NCBI GenBank assembly: GCA_902537815.1
Contig: CACBCS010000014.1
Coordinates: forward strand, 1 to 37,159
Length of the DNA: 37,159 nt
Direction of reading: 5' to 3'
Source: an uncultured Pseudohongiella sp.
GTDB taxonomy: Bacteria; Pseudomonadota; Gammaproteobacteria; Pseudomonadales; Pseudohongiellaceae
The notes under the pieces are model-generated. The model worked only from the letters and a program-made list of their open reading frames with translations, had not been told where the DNA came from and did no database searches. Below, piece by piece: positions 1-9,095 of the stretch (the first letter of the stretch is position 1; the number at the start of each line of letters is the position of its first letter). The position numbers and the translations under genes are program-made.

Positions 1-48
1 CTGGGATAGGTAATGCGGAGATACCAAAAACAGTTTTGCGAAACTCGG

Positions 49-735
49 TTAGGATTCGCGCGAGAGCGCTACCGTAACCCATCTGAGAACCTGCTCCATG
101 ACTTCTGAGCGGTCCAGCTCTGTGGTGTCAATCACGATTGCATCGCCGGCAGGCTGCATCGGAGAAACTGAGCGACTGCGATCGCGCTTATCGCGCTCGT
201 CGAGCTCACGCAAAAGGGCGGGGAATATAGCATCAATTCCCTTATCTAACAACTGCTTATAGCGCCTTTGCGCGCGCGCCTCGGCGCTGGCAGTCAGAAA
301 GAACTTCGCACATGCGTCGGGAAACACCACGGTACCCATGTCCCTCCCGTCCGCAACCAAACCGGGGCTTTGCCGAAAAGCCAATTGTCGGTCGAGCAGC
401 GCTTCCCGCGCGGCCGGAATGGCGCCTACTTTTGAAGCCATATCACTGCCAAGGTCGGTTCGAATCACAATGGAGACATCTTCTCCATCAAGCGCAACGC
501 TGCCACCACCATGCAGACCAAATTGGATGTCCAGATTCCGAGCAAATTGCGCGATCACTTCGGGCTCATCGAGACTCAAACCGGCTCTGGCAACTGCCAC
601 ACCCAGAATCCGATAGAGCGATCCACTGTCAAGCAGATGAAAATCGAGGTGAGCTGCGAGCGAGGCCGCCAGTGTTCCTTTGCCAGTCGCTGAAGGTCCG
701 TCGATGGTAATAACCGGAATATTAATATTATTCAA
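49..735 (-). CDS. cmk: Cytidylate kinase
   Basis: Transfers phosphate from ATP to CMP or dCMP in the cytoplasm, feeding pyrimidine nucleotide synthesis. The 228-residue length is normal for the family. A P-loop of the form GPSATGKG lies at residues 13-20, and the NMP-binding part contains the family stretch VADGRDMGTVVFPDA. The start is a TTG whose last two bases lie in the TGA stop of the upstream aroA part, giving a 4-base TTGA overlap. The only nearby ATG (739) is in another frame and meets a stop after two codons. The overlap implies translational coupling with the fusion gene upstream. In Pseudomonas and many other gammaproteobacteria cmk follows aroA and precedes rpsA, and rpsA would be expected just outside the left edge. 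Confidence 0.96.
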   Translation of the reverse strand: MNNINIPVITIDGPSATGKGTLAASLAAHLDFHLLDSGSLYRILGVAVARAGLSLDEPEVIAQFARNLDIQFGLHGGGSVALDGEDVSIVIRTDLGSDMASKVGAIPAAREALLDRQLAFRQSPGLVADGRDMGTVVFPDACAKFFLTASAEARAQRRYKQLLDKGIDAIFPALLRELDERDKRDRSRSVSPMQPAGDAIVIDTTELDRSEVMEQVLRWVTVALSRES

Positions 736-3700
736 TCATTTATCTCTTCTATATTAAGTCCAGCTTGAGCTGCTATAGCCACAAAACCAGGAAATGATGT
801 CGCCACGTTTTGACATTGCTTGATAGTGATTTCGGATTCCGCTCGCAGTGACGCCACCGCGAATGCCATCGCGATTCGGTGATCTCCGTGACTGTCAATT
901 GTCGCTCCACCCAGTACTGACGCGCCGTCAATGGCAATGCCGTCTTCAAAGGTCTCCGCGCTGATCCCCAGTTGCCGCAATCCGGTTGCCATGACCTCAA
1001 TACGGTCGCTCTCCTTGACCCTTAGCTCTTCAGCGCCCCGAAGCACTGTTCGTCCATCAGCGCAGGCCGCGGCCACGAACAGCGCCGGAAACTCATCTAT
1101 CGCGAGAGGCACCAGGGCGGGATCGATCTCGATACCGGCCAATGGGGCATAGCGTATGCTGATGTCAGCTACCGGCTCACCGCCCACCTCACATTCATTG
1201 TCGAGACTCAGATCAGCACCCATCTGCCTGAGAATCTCAAGCACGCCCGTTCGCGTCGGATTGACGCCTACATGGTGAAGGGTCAGCCGCGCACCGGGCG
1301 TAATGGCCGCTGCCACCAGAAAGAACGCGGCAGAGGAGATATCCGCCGGCACATCGATGCTTGTGGCTCGCAGCGAGCCACCACCGTAAAGCGAGACGTC
1401 CGGTTCCGGATAGCCCCCCTCAAGCTCATAGCCAAAACCGCGTAGCATCCGCTCAGTATGGTCCCGGCAGATCGCCGGTTCCGTCACCCGGGTTGTCCCC
1501 TCAGCAAAGAGTCCAGCCAAGAGCAAACTGGACTTAACCTGGGCACTGGCGACCGGCATATCATAGTCAATCCCTTTCAAATCAGCGCCGCTTATCTGCA
1601 AAGGCGGAGTGCAGGCGGCAGTCATCTCGATAGTCGCCCCCATGTCTGTCAGCGGCTTCACAATTCGGTTCATAGGCCGCGCGCTCAGGGATTCATCGCC
1701 GGTCAGACGCGACTCAAATGGCTGAGCTGCCAGAAGCCCCGCCAATAACCGCAGGGCCGTCCCGCTGTTTCCCATGTAAAGGGGAGCCCGCGGCGCTTTC
1801 AATCCCTGCATGCCAACCCCGTATATCGTCAGTTTTCCGGAATCTGGTCCGACGATCGTGACACCCATCTCTCTGAAGGCTGCCACGGTATTCATGGCGT
1901 CCTCGCCTTCAAGGAAACCTTCTACCCGGGTCACGCCCTTTGCGAGCGAGCCGAAGATTACCGCTCTGTGAGACATTGATTTATCACCCGGAACCCTGAG
2001 GGCTCCAGAGATTGAGCCACCGGGCCTGAGCCGATAGCTTTTCGCGTCATTAGTCATTGCCGTTGCTCGTGATAAGTCCTGCAGATGAACGATGAAATTG
2101 TCCCTTGTGTCTTTTGCCCGCTGGAAGAGGAACTTTAAGTCTTGCCCCTGTCGGCCCACGACAAGTTGCTTTAGGTCTTCGAGATATTCGATGTACTGTG
2201 TCAGGATCGCCGCTGTTGCGTCTGCGTTAGCCACAGCAATATCCGACCACATCTGTGCATTGCTTGAAGCAATTCGGCTGAAATCGGCAAATCCCCCTGC
2301 CGCATAACGAAACACCTCTTCGCTGGCATCCTGATGAAGTAGCAGATCAACGATTGAATAGGCCAGCAGGTGAGGAAGATGACTCGTTGCCGCAAGCACT
2401 TCATCATGTCTCTCAGGCCCCATTCCCAAGACCTCTGCGCCCAGTGCCCGCCACATCACATGAATTTCCGCCACTGCTGATACTGTGTTGTCTGCGTGCG
2501 GGGTCAAAATGACGCGGCGCCCTTCGAACAGCCCGGATTTTGCCGACACATAACCACTTTTCTCCGAACCTGCTATCGGATGCCCGGGGACGAACCGAGC
2601 TATAAGGCTGGCTTCGTGGTCAGCGAGGCTGGCCAGGACATGAGATTTGACGCTACCAACATCGGTAAATACCGCGTCGGGCTTACCATGCTCCTGCAAC
2701 AGGGTCAGGTACTCCGGAATCGCCAGCGGAGGCATGGCGAGGACAACAAGGTCAGCAGCAGCAATAACCTCTTCGGCACTGCCTGCGCCGGTCAGAGTCC
2801 CCTCATTTCTCGCGCGCTTGAGGGCCTTCTTGTCGGGATCCGCCGCAAGGATGTCGAGCTCCGGAAATTTCCTACGAAGACCCATCGCGATGCTGCCACC
2901 GATCATCCCGAGCCCGATAATAGCTACTGTTTGACTCTTCAGCGGAGCAAGCTGAGGCTCCTCCGGCCCGTTCTGAGTGATCCTCGCCGGCGCCTCTGAG
3001 AGGTTGTTTGTGCTATCCGGTGCCGCCTGGTTAAAGGCTGGATAAGACCCAAGAACTTTGATCTCTTCCGTACAGATTTTCAGTCTATCAAACAGCAATG
3101 CGATTTTCTGGTCGTCCACATGACCTTCAAAATCAATAAAGAAGACATAGGCCCAGGCCTTCCTCTTCGACGGGCGCGAATCAATTTTAGACAGACTGAT
3201 CTGCAGCTGCTGGAAAGGCTCGAGCAACCGAAACAGCGCCCCCGGCTCGTTGCGAGTAGACACCAGAATACTGGTCTTATCGATTCCTGAAGGAGCCGCT
3301 TTCGCCTGCTGCAACACAACGAATCGTGTTCTGTTATCTTGATTATCCTGAATACCGCGAGCCCGAATATTGAGATTATAGGCTTCTGCTGCCAGATTCC
3401 CGGCAATGGCCGCTATGCCGCCATCTTCGCTAACACGGCTCGCGGCCTCAGCATTGCTCACGCACTCGAGCAGTTCAGCCTCAGGGCAATTGCTCCGAAT
3501 CCAGTTCCGGCATTGCGCCAATGACTGCTTGTGAGAGGCAATGACCTTCACGGTCATTTGCTCAGCCTGCTTTGGCACGAGCAGGTTATGCTCAATATTG
3601 ATTACTTCTTCACCGACAATTGAAAGCTCAGTTTCGATCAAGCAGTCCTGCGTGTTATTAACCGGGCCCTCAGTGGAGTTTTCAATCGGAACCAGACCAC

Positions 3701-3854
3701 AGTCGGCCTGGCCCTGCGCCACGGCGGCAAAGACATCGTCGATAGTACTGCAGGCAAGCTGCTCGCACTCAGCCCCAAAGCGGCCGATCACAGCAGCCTG
3801 CGAAAAAGTCCCTGGCGGGCCGAGGTAAGCAATTTTTTGAGGCTTGTAAGTCAT
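732..3854 (-). CDS. Fused prephenate dehydratase / prephenate dehydrogenase / EPSP synthase (PheA-TyrA-AroA)
   Basis: One open frame of 1040 codons holds three enzymes. Residues 6-185 are prephenate dehydratase, with LGPPGTFSQAA near the start and the catalytic NRTRF motif at 174-178. Residues 190-272 are an ACT regulatory domain, with GALFRLLEPF and a DSRP variant of the phenylalanine-binding ESRP motif at 225-228. A Pro/Asn/Glu-rich linker follows (275-307). Residues 308-599 are prephenate/arogenate dehydrogenase: GLGMIGGS nucleotide loop, an Asp after beta-2 (AADPD) favouring NAD+, and the HPIAGSEKSG motif. Residues 600-1040 are EPSP synthase, with PGDKSMSHR, GNSGTALR and RDHTE. Together they would make phenylpyruvate, 4-hydroxyphenylpyruvate and EPSP. 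TyrA-AroA fusions are known in Pseudomonas; joining PheA as well is unusual. No chorismate mutase domain precedes the dehydratase. Met600 could act as an internal start for AroA alone. The ribosome site at 3854 is weak. Confidence 0.95.
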   Translation of the reverse strand: MTYKPQKIAYLGPPGTFSQAAVIGRFGAECEQLACSTIDDVFAAVAQGQADCGLVPIENSTEGPVNNTQDCLIETELSIVGEEVINIEHNLLVPKQAEQMTVKVIASHKQSLAQCRNWIRSNCPEAELLECVSNAEAASRVSEDGGIAAIAGNLAAEAYNLNIRARGIQDNQDNRTRFVVLQQAKAAPSGIDKTSILVSTRNEPGALFRLLEPFQQLQISLSKIDSRPSKRKAWAYVFFIDFEGHVDDQKIALLFDRLKICTEEIKVLGSYPAFNQAAPDSTNNLSEAPARITQNGPEEPQLAPLKSQTVAIIGLGMIGGSIAMGLRRKFPELDILAADPDKKALKRARNEGTLTGAGSAEEVIAAADLVVLAMPPLAIPEYLTLLQEHGKPDAVFTDVGSVKSHVLASLADHEASLIARFVPGHPIAGSEKSGYVSAKSGLFEGRRVILTPHADNTVSAVAEIHVMWRALGAEVLGMGPERHDEVLAATSHLPHLLAYSIVDLLLHQDASEEVFRYAAGGFADFSRIASSNAQMWSDIAVANADATAAILTQYIEYLEDLKQLVVGRQGQDLKFLFQRAKDTRDNFIVHLQDLSRATAMTNDAKSYRLRPGGSISGALRVPGDKSMSHRAVIFGSLAKGVTRVEGFLEGEDAMNTVAAFREMGVTIVGPDSGKLTIYGVGMQGLKAPRAPLYMGNSGTALRLLAGLLAAQPFESRLTGDESLSARPMNRIVKPLTDMGATIEMTAACTPPLQISGADLKGIDYDMPVASAQVKSSLLLAGLFAEGTTRVTEPAICRDHTERMLRGFGYELEGGYPEPDVSLYGGGSLRATSIDVPADISSAAFFLVAAAITPGARLTLHHVGVNPTRTGVLEILRQMGADLSLDNECEVGGEPVADISIRYAPLAGIEIDPALVPLAIDEFPALFVAAACADGRTVLRGAEELRVKESDRIEVMATGLRQLGISAETFEDGIAIDGASVLGGATIDSHGDHRIAMAFAVASLRAESEITIKQCQNVATSFPGFVAIAAQAGLNIEEIND

Positions 3855-3988
3855 ACTGGCCGGAGAATGGTTAGAACCTTAGGAGTCTTGATAAGTGAGT
3901 GGAAAAGAATCTACTTCTGAGCTGGCAGCTAATGACTCTCGCGCAGATGTTTTAACGAGCCAGCACTTCGGTAGAAGCCGAGGCCAGC

Positions 3989-6607
3989 TTACCCTTGAGC
4001 GTCCCCGGCATCGTCCGATTCACGATTTTCCACTGCGGGCTGCGAGTCTTCTGACTCATTGACTTCCGACAGCGTTTCCCCGGGATCCTGAACGGCTTCC
4101 AGGCCGACCAGTTTCTCACCGTCTTTCAGCCTTATCACACGCACCCCTTGAGTATTTCTTCCCTGAATTGAAACTTCATCAACCCTCGTGCGCACCAGCG
4201 TACCCTTGTCTGAGATAAGCATGATCTCATCGCCGTCAGCAACTTGGGCAGCACCAACAATCGGCCCGTTTCTATCACTCGTCTGCATCGCAATGACCCC
4301 CTGACCCCCGCGGCCATATACGGGAAATTCATCGCTTCTGGTGCGCTTACCATACCCATTTTCACTCACCGACAGAATGCACTGATCTGAATCGGGAATA
4401 ATTAGCGCGATCATGCGGAACCCGTCGCTCATTTTGATCCCGCGTACGCCTCTCGCAGTTCGGCCCATCGGCCTGACATCGGCCTCAGAAAACCGGATGG
4501 CTTTCCCGCTGCTGCTGACCAACATCACGTCCTGTTCACCGTCGGTGATGGCAGTCCCCACCAGTTCATCACCCTCGTCCAACTCAATAGCTCGCAGACC
4601 CACACTTCGCTGGCGCGCAAAGTTGGTCAGCGCGGTCTTTTTCACTGTTCCATTAGACGTTGCCATGAATACGAAGTGCTCATTGGTGTACTCGCTCACC
4701 GGCAACATACTGGTAATACGTTCATCGTCTTCTAAGGGCAACAGATTGACCAGAGGCTTTCCCCTTGAAGTCCGACTTGCTACCGGTATTTGATACACCT
4801 TAATCCAATACACCTTTCCAACGCTGCTAAAGCACAGCAGCGTGTCGTGCGTATTGGCTATCAGCAAGTGCTCAACAAAGTCTTCATCCTTGACACTCGC
4901 CGCCGCTTTCCCCATACCCCCTCTGCGCTGTGCAGTGTAGTCTGCCAGCGGCTGTGTCTTGGCATATCCGGCTTGGGATATGGTCACGACGCGGTCTTCT
5001 TCCGGAATCAGGTCCTCAACCGTAAGATCCTGCTGAGAACCGATGATCTCTGTGCGCCGGTCATCGCCATATTCTGAACTGACCGCTTCCAGCTCTTCCC
5101 TGACCACAGAGAGCAGGCGCGGTTGATGCTCGAGGATGTCGAGATAATCAGCAATTTGCTTGAGCAGCTCTTTGTAGTCATTAATCAACTTCTCATGCTC
5201 AAGACCCGTCAGCCGGTGCAGTCGTAAATCCAAGATCGCCTGCGCCTGCTCAGTAGAGAGCATATAGTCTCCCCCGTTGAGCCCATAGCACGCATCCAAG
5301 CCGTCTGGCCTGCAGGCATCCGGACCGGCTTCGCCGAGCATTTCGAGTACGCTAGCGGAATTCCAGGCTCGCGCTACCAGCTTTTCTTTGGCTTCTGAGG
5401 CGGAAGGGGAGGTTTTGATCAATTCGATCACTGCATCAATGTTAGCTAACGCCACAGCAAGACCTTCCAGTACGTGACCCCGCTCCCGGGCCTTACGTAA
5501 CAGGTAAGTCGTTCTGCGAGAGACCACCTCGCGCCGATGCCTGAGAAACGACTCAAGGACTTTCTTGAGATTCAGCAGGCGCGGCTGTCCATCAACAAGA
5601 GCCACCATATTAATGCCGAACACAGATTGCATCTGAGTCTGAGCGTAGAGATTGTTAAGCACAACATCACCAATTTCTCCGCGCCGTAATTCGATGACAA
5701 TGCGCAGACCGTCCTTGTCTGATTCGTCTCGGAGTTCAGTAATGCCTTCGAGCTTTTTCTCTTTGGCCAGTTCTGCAATTCGCTCGATCAGCTTTGACTT
5801 ATTCAGCTGATAGGGAATCTCAGTGACTACGATGGTCTGCTTACCGCTTTTCTCATCCTCAAGAATCTCGGCCTTGGCACGAACGTAAATGCGTCCCCGG
5901 CCGGTCCGATAGGCCTGTATTATTCCCGCTTTACCATTGATAATCCCGGCAGTTGGAAAATCCGGGCCCGAGATATGCTCCATCAATGCATCTATTTCGC
6001 AGTCGGGATCATCAAGCAGGGCAATCGCTCCGCTGATAACTTCGCGCAAATTGTGCGGAGGAATATTGGTTGCCATCCCAACCGCAATACCGGACGAACC
6101 GTTAACCAGAAGGTTGGGAATCTGGGTCGGCAACACATCGGGAATGTCTTCGGTGCCGTCATAATTCGGAGAAAAATCAACGGTCTCTTTATCAAGATCC
6201 GCCAGCAGGTCATGAGCAATCCGTGCCATACGAATCTCGGTATATCGCATGGCTGCGGCAGCATCCCCATCGATAGAACCAAAATTGCCCTGCCCGTCTA
6301 CCAAGGGGTAGCGTAAAGAGAAATCCTGCGCCATTCGCACAATCGTGTCATAGACTGCGCTATCACCATGAGGATGATATTTACCAATCACATCGCCGAC
6401 GACGCGAGCGGACTTTTTATAGGGCTTGTTGAAGTCGTTAGACAACACATTCATCGCAAACAGCACCCGCCGATGTACGGGCTTCAATCCGTCCCTGACA
6501 TCCGGCAAAGCCCGCCCTACGATTACGCTCATTGCATAGGCGAGATAGGATTCCCGCATCTCACTTTCAAGTGCGACCGGAGACACCTGTTTGGTAAATT
6601 CAGACAT
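3989..6607 (-). CDS. gyrA: DNA gyrase subunit A
   Basis: Breakage-reunion subunit of DNA gyrase, which introduces negative supercoils together with GyrB. It has 872 residues, close to the E. coli length. The catalytic tyrosine is Y122 in [11 protein letters not shown]. The quinolone-resistance region reads GDSAVYD at 81-87, so the positions matching E. coli S83 and D87 carry the susceptible residues. The C-terminal DNA-wrapping domain keeps a GyrA box (QRRGGMG, where QRRGGKG is usual), and the protein ends in an acidic tail rich in Asp, Glu and Ser. The ATG at 6607 gives the canonical N-terminus. It is followed on the same strand by the aromatic fusion gene after 134 bases; serC, which follows gyrA in Pseudomonas, is absent. 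Confidence 0.98.
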   Translation of the reverse strand: MSEFTKQVSPVALESEMRESYLAYAMSVIVGRALPDVRDGLKPVHRRVLFAMNVLSNDFNKPYKKSARVVGDVIGKYHPHGDSAVYDTIVRMAQDFSLRYPLVDGQGNFGSIDGDAAAAMRYTEIRMARIAHDLLADLDKETVDFSPNYDGTEDIPDVLPTQIPNLLVNGSSGIAVGMATNIPPHNLREVISGAIALLDDPDCEIDALMEHISGPDFPTAGIINGKAGIIQAYRTGRGRIYVRAKAEILEDEKSGKQTIVVTEIPYQLNKSKLIERIAELAKEKKLEGITELRDESDKDGLRIVIELRRGEIGDVVLNNLYAQTQMQSVFGINMVALVDGQPRLLNLKKVLESFLRHRREVVSRRTTYLLRKARERGHVLEGLAVALANIDAVIELIKTSPSASEAKEKLVARAWNSASVLEMLGEAGPDACRPDGLDACYGLNGGDYMLSTEQAQAILDLRLHRLTGLEHEKLINDYKELLKQIADYLDILEHQPRLLSVVREELEAVSSEYGDDRRTEIIGSQQDLTVEDLIPEEDRVVTISQAGYAKTQPLADYTAQRRGGMGKAAASVKDEDFVEHLLIANTHDTLLCFSSVGKVYWIKVYQIPVASRTSRGKPLVNLLPLEDDERITSMLPVSEYTNEHFVFMATSNGTVKKTALTNFARQRSVGLRAIELDEGDELVGTAITDGEQDVMLVSSSGKAIRFSEADVRPMGRTARGVRGIKMSDGFRMIALIIPDSDQCILSVSENGYGKRTRSDEFPVYGRGGQGVIAMQTSDRNGPIVGAAQVADGDEIMLISDKGTLVRTRVDEVSIQGRNTQGVRVIRLKDGEKLVGLEAVQDPGETLSEVNESEDSQPAVENRESDDAGDAQG

Positions 6608-7045
6608 GCTTTAGAGATTCCCTAGCAGTTTACGCATTGAACGCGTCTGTTTAAACAAGGAGGCGGTTGACTCAGTTTTGGCGGCTTGCACCGTTCAATG
6701 AACACTGAGACATCATTTGCGGCCGACAAATCGGCACGGTACAAACGGTTTTTTCAACACCCTGGTAGGCCGTTTTTATTATCGGGACTTTTACGCCGTG
6801 TCGCCTGATGCGAGAGGCTCCAAGGACCGCTCAAATGTGCCAATATAGTACCACATCCGCATCCGTGATTGACACTGTTTAGCCGGTTTTTTGACAATAA
6901 TTACACTATAGTTTTCAGTAGCTTATCGCTTAGCTAAAAGCGTAATCCGAAGCGCGCGTTTTTCGTTGCAAAGCGCTATAATCTCGACGTTGCTTCCGCT
7001 GCATGAATCCCTCAACCAGGCTCAAAAAACAGGGAGGTTTGAGCA
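6608..7045. other. Divergent intergenic region, gyrA / mtaD
   Basis: This 438-base stretch without a gene carries the upstream regions of gyrA (left) and mtaD (right). Visible elements are a small perfect hairpin at 6722-6735 (GCCGA, four-base loop, TCGGC), an AAACGG/CCGTTT pair at 6743-6748 and 6770-6775 followed by a T-rich run, two copies of TTGACA at 6869 and 6891, and a TATAAT hexamer at 6977-6982. No convincing ORF lies here. In Pseudomonas mtnA sits between gyrA and mtaD; no trace of it is seen. Confidence 0.6.
6977..6982 (+). promoter_or_regulatory. Putative -10 element upstream of mtaD
   Basis: A perfect TATAAT lies 64 bases before the TTG start of mtaD. No good -35 hexamer stands at 16-18 bases upstream (the sequence there is GC-rich), so the assignment rests on the -10 alone. 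Confidence 0.35.
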
Positions 7046-8374
7046 TTGAACCCGACCAACCACACCGACGCCGACCTCATCATTGAGGCCGCTTACGTCA
7101 TACCCGTAACTCCCCGCGGACAGATTCTCAGAGATCACGCCCTTGTTGTGAACAACAAACGCATCACCGGTATCGTCCCATCTGGCGACATCAGCGACCA
7201 CCGCGCCAAAAAGACCATCAACCTGCCCAATCATGTCCTGATGCCGGGCTTCGTCAATGCACATGGTCACATCTCAATGTCTCTGTTTCGCGGACTGGCT
7301 GATGACATCCCGCTTCAGGAATGGCTGGAGACTCGAATCTGGCCTTTGGAAAGCAAGTACGTGGACAGAGAATTCGTCCGGGACGGTGCGATGCTGGCCT
7401 TGGCTGAAATGATTTCGACCGGCACAACTTGTTTCGCGGATATGTATTTTTATGCAGACGAGGTTGCCGGGGTCGCACATAAATCGAACATGAGGGCGCA
7501 ATTGGCCAGCCCGGTGCTCGATTTCCCGACCGCGTGGGCTCAGAACGCAGATGAATACATCAACAAAGCCACGCAAATCCATGACGAGTATCGATCAAAC
7601 GACCTGATTAGTACTGCCTTTGGCCCGCACGCACCCTATACTGTGTCGGATGAACCGCTCACACGGATCGCCGCGCTGGCCGAGGAACTGGACGTGCCGA
7701 TCCATATGCATCTGCATGAAAATGCGCAGGAGGTCACTGACGCAGAAGCCACCGATGGACGGCGTCCACTGCAAAGACTGCGGGATCTTGGCATTGTCAG
7801 CCCGAGGCTGCTCTGTGTGCATGCAACGCAACTACTGCCAGAAGAAATCACGTTGCTTGCCACGCACGGTGCCACTGTTATCCACTGCCCTTCCTCAAAC
7901 ATGAAACTGGCCAGCGGTTTTTGTAAGGTCGATCAACTCCTGAGACAGGGAGTGAATGTGGCTCTGGGGACGGATGGCGCAGCAAGCAACAACAGTCTGG
8001 ATATGTTTAGCGAAATGCATCTGATGGCAATGATCGCCAAAGCGGTCGCCCAGGACGCCGCTGCGGTGAACGCGCAACAGGCACTGGAAATTGCTACCTT
8101 AAATGGGGCCAAGGCACTCGGGCTTGATAACGAGATTGGCAGCCTAGAAATAGGCAAGTACGCAGATGTCTGCGCGGTTTCACTCGCCCCACTCGGCATG
8201 ACGCCGGTCAATAATCCGCTTTCGCATCTTGTCTATGCAAGTAATGGCAGTTACGTGAGCCACGTTTGGGTAGGCGGAACGCCCCTGCTGACAGATGGTG
8301 AACTGCAAACCCTTGAACTGGCGTTTATCATGGACCGGGCGCAATATTGGCAGGGCCAATTTTCGTCTCAGTAA
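7046..8374 (+). CDS. mtaD: 5-methylthioadenosine / S-adenosylhomocysteine deaminase (TRZ/ATZ family amidohydrolase)
   Basis: Cytoplasmic amidohydrolase expected to deaminate 5-methylthioadenosine or S-adenosylhomocysteine to the inosine forms in purine and methionine salvage. Its 442 residues match the family. Metal ligands are seen in NAHGH (His73, His75), the HMHLHE segment and the later [12 protein letters not shown] and [12 protein letters not shown] motifs, typical of MtaD/TrzA-type enzymes. The start is TTG at 7046, preceded at eight bases by AGGGAGG; no in-frame ATG lies nearby. In Pseudomonas mtaD also precedes ubiG. Its end overlaps the upstream possible start of ubiG. Substrate preference within the family is inferred from context rather than seen. 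Confidence 0.9.
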   Translation: MNPTNHTDADLIIEAAYVIPVTPRGQILRDHALVVNNKRITGIVPSGDISDHRAKKTINLPNHVLMPGFVNAHGHISMSLFRGLADDIPLQEWLETRIWPLESKYVDREFVRDGAMLALAEMISTGTTCFADMYFYADEVAGVAHKSNMRAQLASPVLDFPTAWAQNADEYINKATQIHDEYRSNDLISTAFGPHAPYTVSDEPLTRIAALAEELDVPIHMHLHENAQEVTDAEATDGRRPLQRLRDLGIVSPRLLCVHATQLLPEEITLLATHGATVIHCPSSNMKLASGFCKVDQLLRQGVNVALGTDGAASNNSLDMFSEMHLMAMIAKAVAQDAAAVNAQQALEIATLNGAKALGLDNEIGSLEIGKYADVCAVSLAPLGMTPVNNPLSHLVYASNGSYVSHVWVGGTPLLTDGELQTLELAFIMDRAQYWQGQFSSQ

Positions 8375-8391
8375 GCCACAGGTTGCAGTCA

Positions 8392-9093
8392 ATGAAAAAC
8401 GTCGACGATCTCGAAATCCGCAAGTTTGAGGCTCTCGCTTCTCGCTGGTGGGATCCAAACAGCGAATTCAAACCGCTGCACGATATCAACCCTCTCAGGG
8501 TGAATTACATCAGTCAGCACATCAACCTGGCGGAGAAGCGGGTCCTCGACATCGGGTGCGGCGGAGGCATTCTGGCCGAGGCACTTGCCCACCATGGCGC
8601 GGCAGTAACCGCGATCGATAAGGCGGAAGCCTCGCTGACGGTCGCGAAACTACATTTGCTTGAGAGCCAGCTGGACATATCCTATCTGGACAGCACAGCG
8701 GAAGAGTTTGCGCAAGCTCAACCGGAACAGTTTGATGTGGTTACCTGCCTTGAAATGCTCGAGCACGTGCCGGCCCCCTCATCGGTGGTTGCCGCCTGCC
8801 AGCGACTTGTCAAACCGGGCGGCTTGGTCTTTTTTTCTACTATTAATCGAAACCCGAAATCCTATTTGTTTGCCATTATCGGCGCAGAGTATCTGTTGAA
8901 TTTGTTGCCCCGGGGAACGCACGACTACGCCAAACTGATCAAACCCTCAGAACTGGCCACCTGGTCCCGACAAGCCCATCTCACTCTCAGAGATCAAATC
9001 GGTATGGGCTACAACCCTTTGACCAAAAAATATTTTCTGCAGAACAGCGTGGATGTGAATTATCTGGCCTGCTACGAAAAACCCGCGGCTTAG
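8392..9093 (+). CDS. ubiG: Ubiquinone biosynthesis O-methyltransferase UbiG
   Basis: S-adenosylmethionine-dependent O-methyltransferase that carries out both O-methylations in ubiquinone synthesis. With the ATG at 8392 it has 233 residues, the usual length. The N-terminus has the UbiG stretch [12 protein letters not shown], the SAM-binding motif I is VLDIGCGGG at residues 51-59, and the later [12 protein letters not shown] segment is also typical. The frame stays open upstream to 8347 inside mtaD, but those 15 extra residues do not look like UbiG, so the ATG is preferred. The ribosome site is weak. mtaD, this gene and the next phosphatase are nearly contiguous and probably cotranscribed. Confidence 0.95.
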   Translation: MKNVDDLEIRKFEALASRWWDPNSEFKPLHDINPLRVNYISQHINLAEKRVLDIGCGGGILAEALAHHGAAVTAIDKAEASLTVAKLHLLESQLDISYLDSTAEEFAQAQPEQFDVVTCLEMLEHVPAPSSVVAACQRLVKPGGLVFFSTINRNPKSYLFAIIGAEYLLNLLPRGTHDYAKLIKPSELATWSRQAHLTLRDQIGMGYNPLTKKYFLQNSVDVNYLACYEKPAA

Positions 9094-9095
9094 TC

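Noticed and set aside
3989..6607. Quinolone-resistance changes in gyrA
   Set aside because: The key positions are Ser83 and Asp87, the susceptible residues.
6869..6896. Two TTGACA hexamers 22 bases apart upstream of mtaD
   Set aside because: Neither has a -10 hexamer at 16-18 bases; the nearby TATAGT is only 10 bases from the second copy.
8347..8391. Upstream start of ubiG inside mtaD
   Set aside because: The extra 15 residues are not UbiG-like and the ATG at 8392 gives the normal N-terminus.
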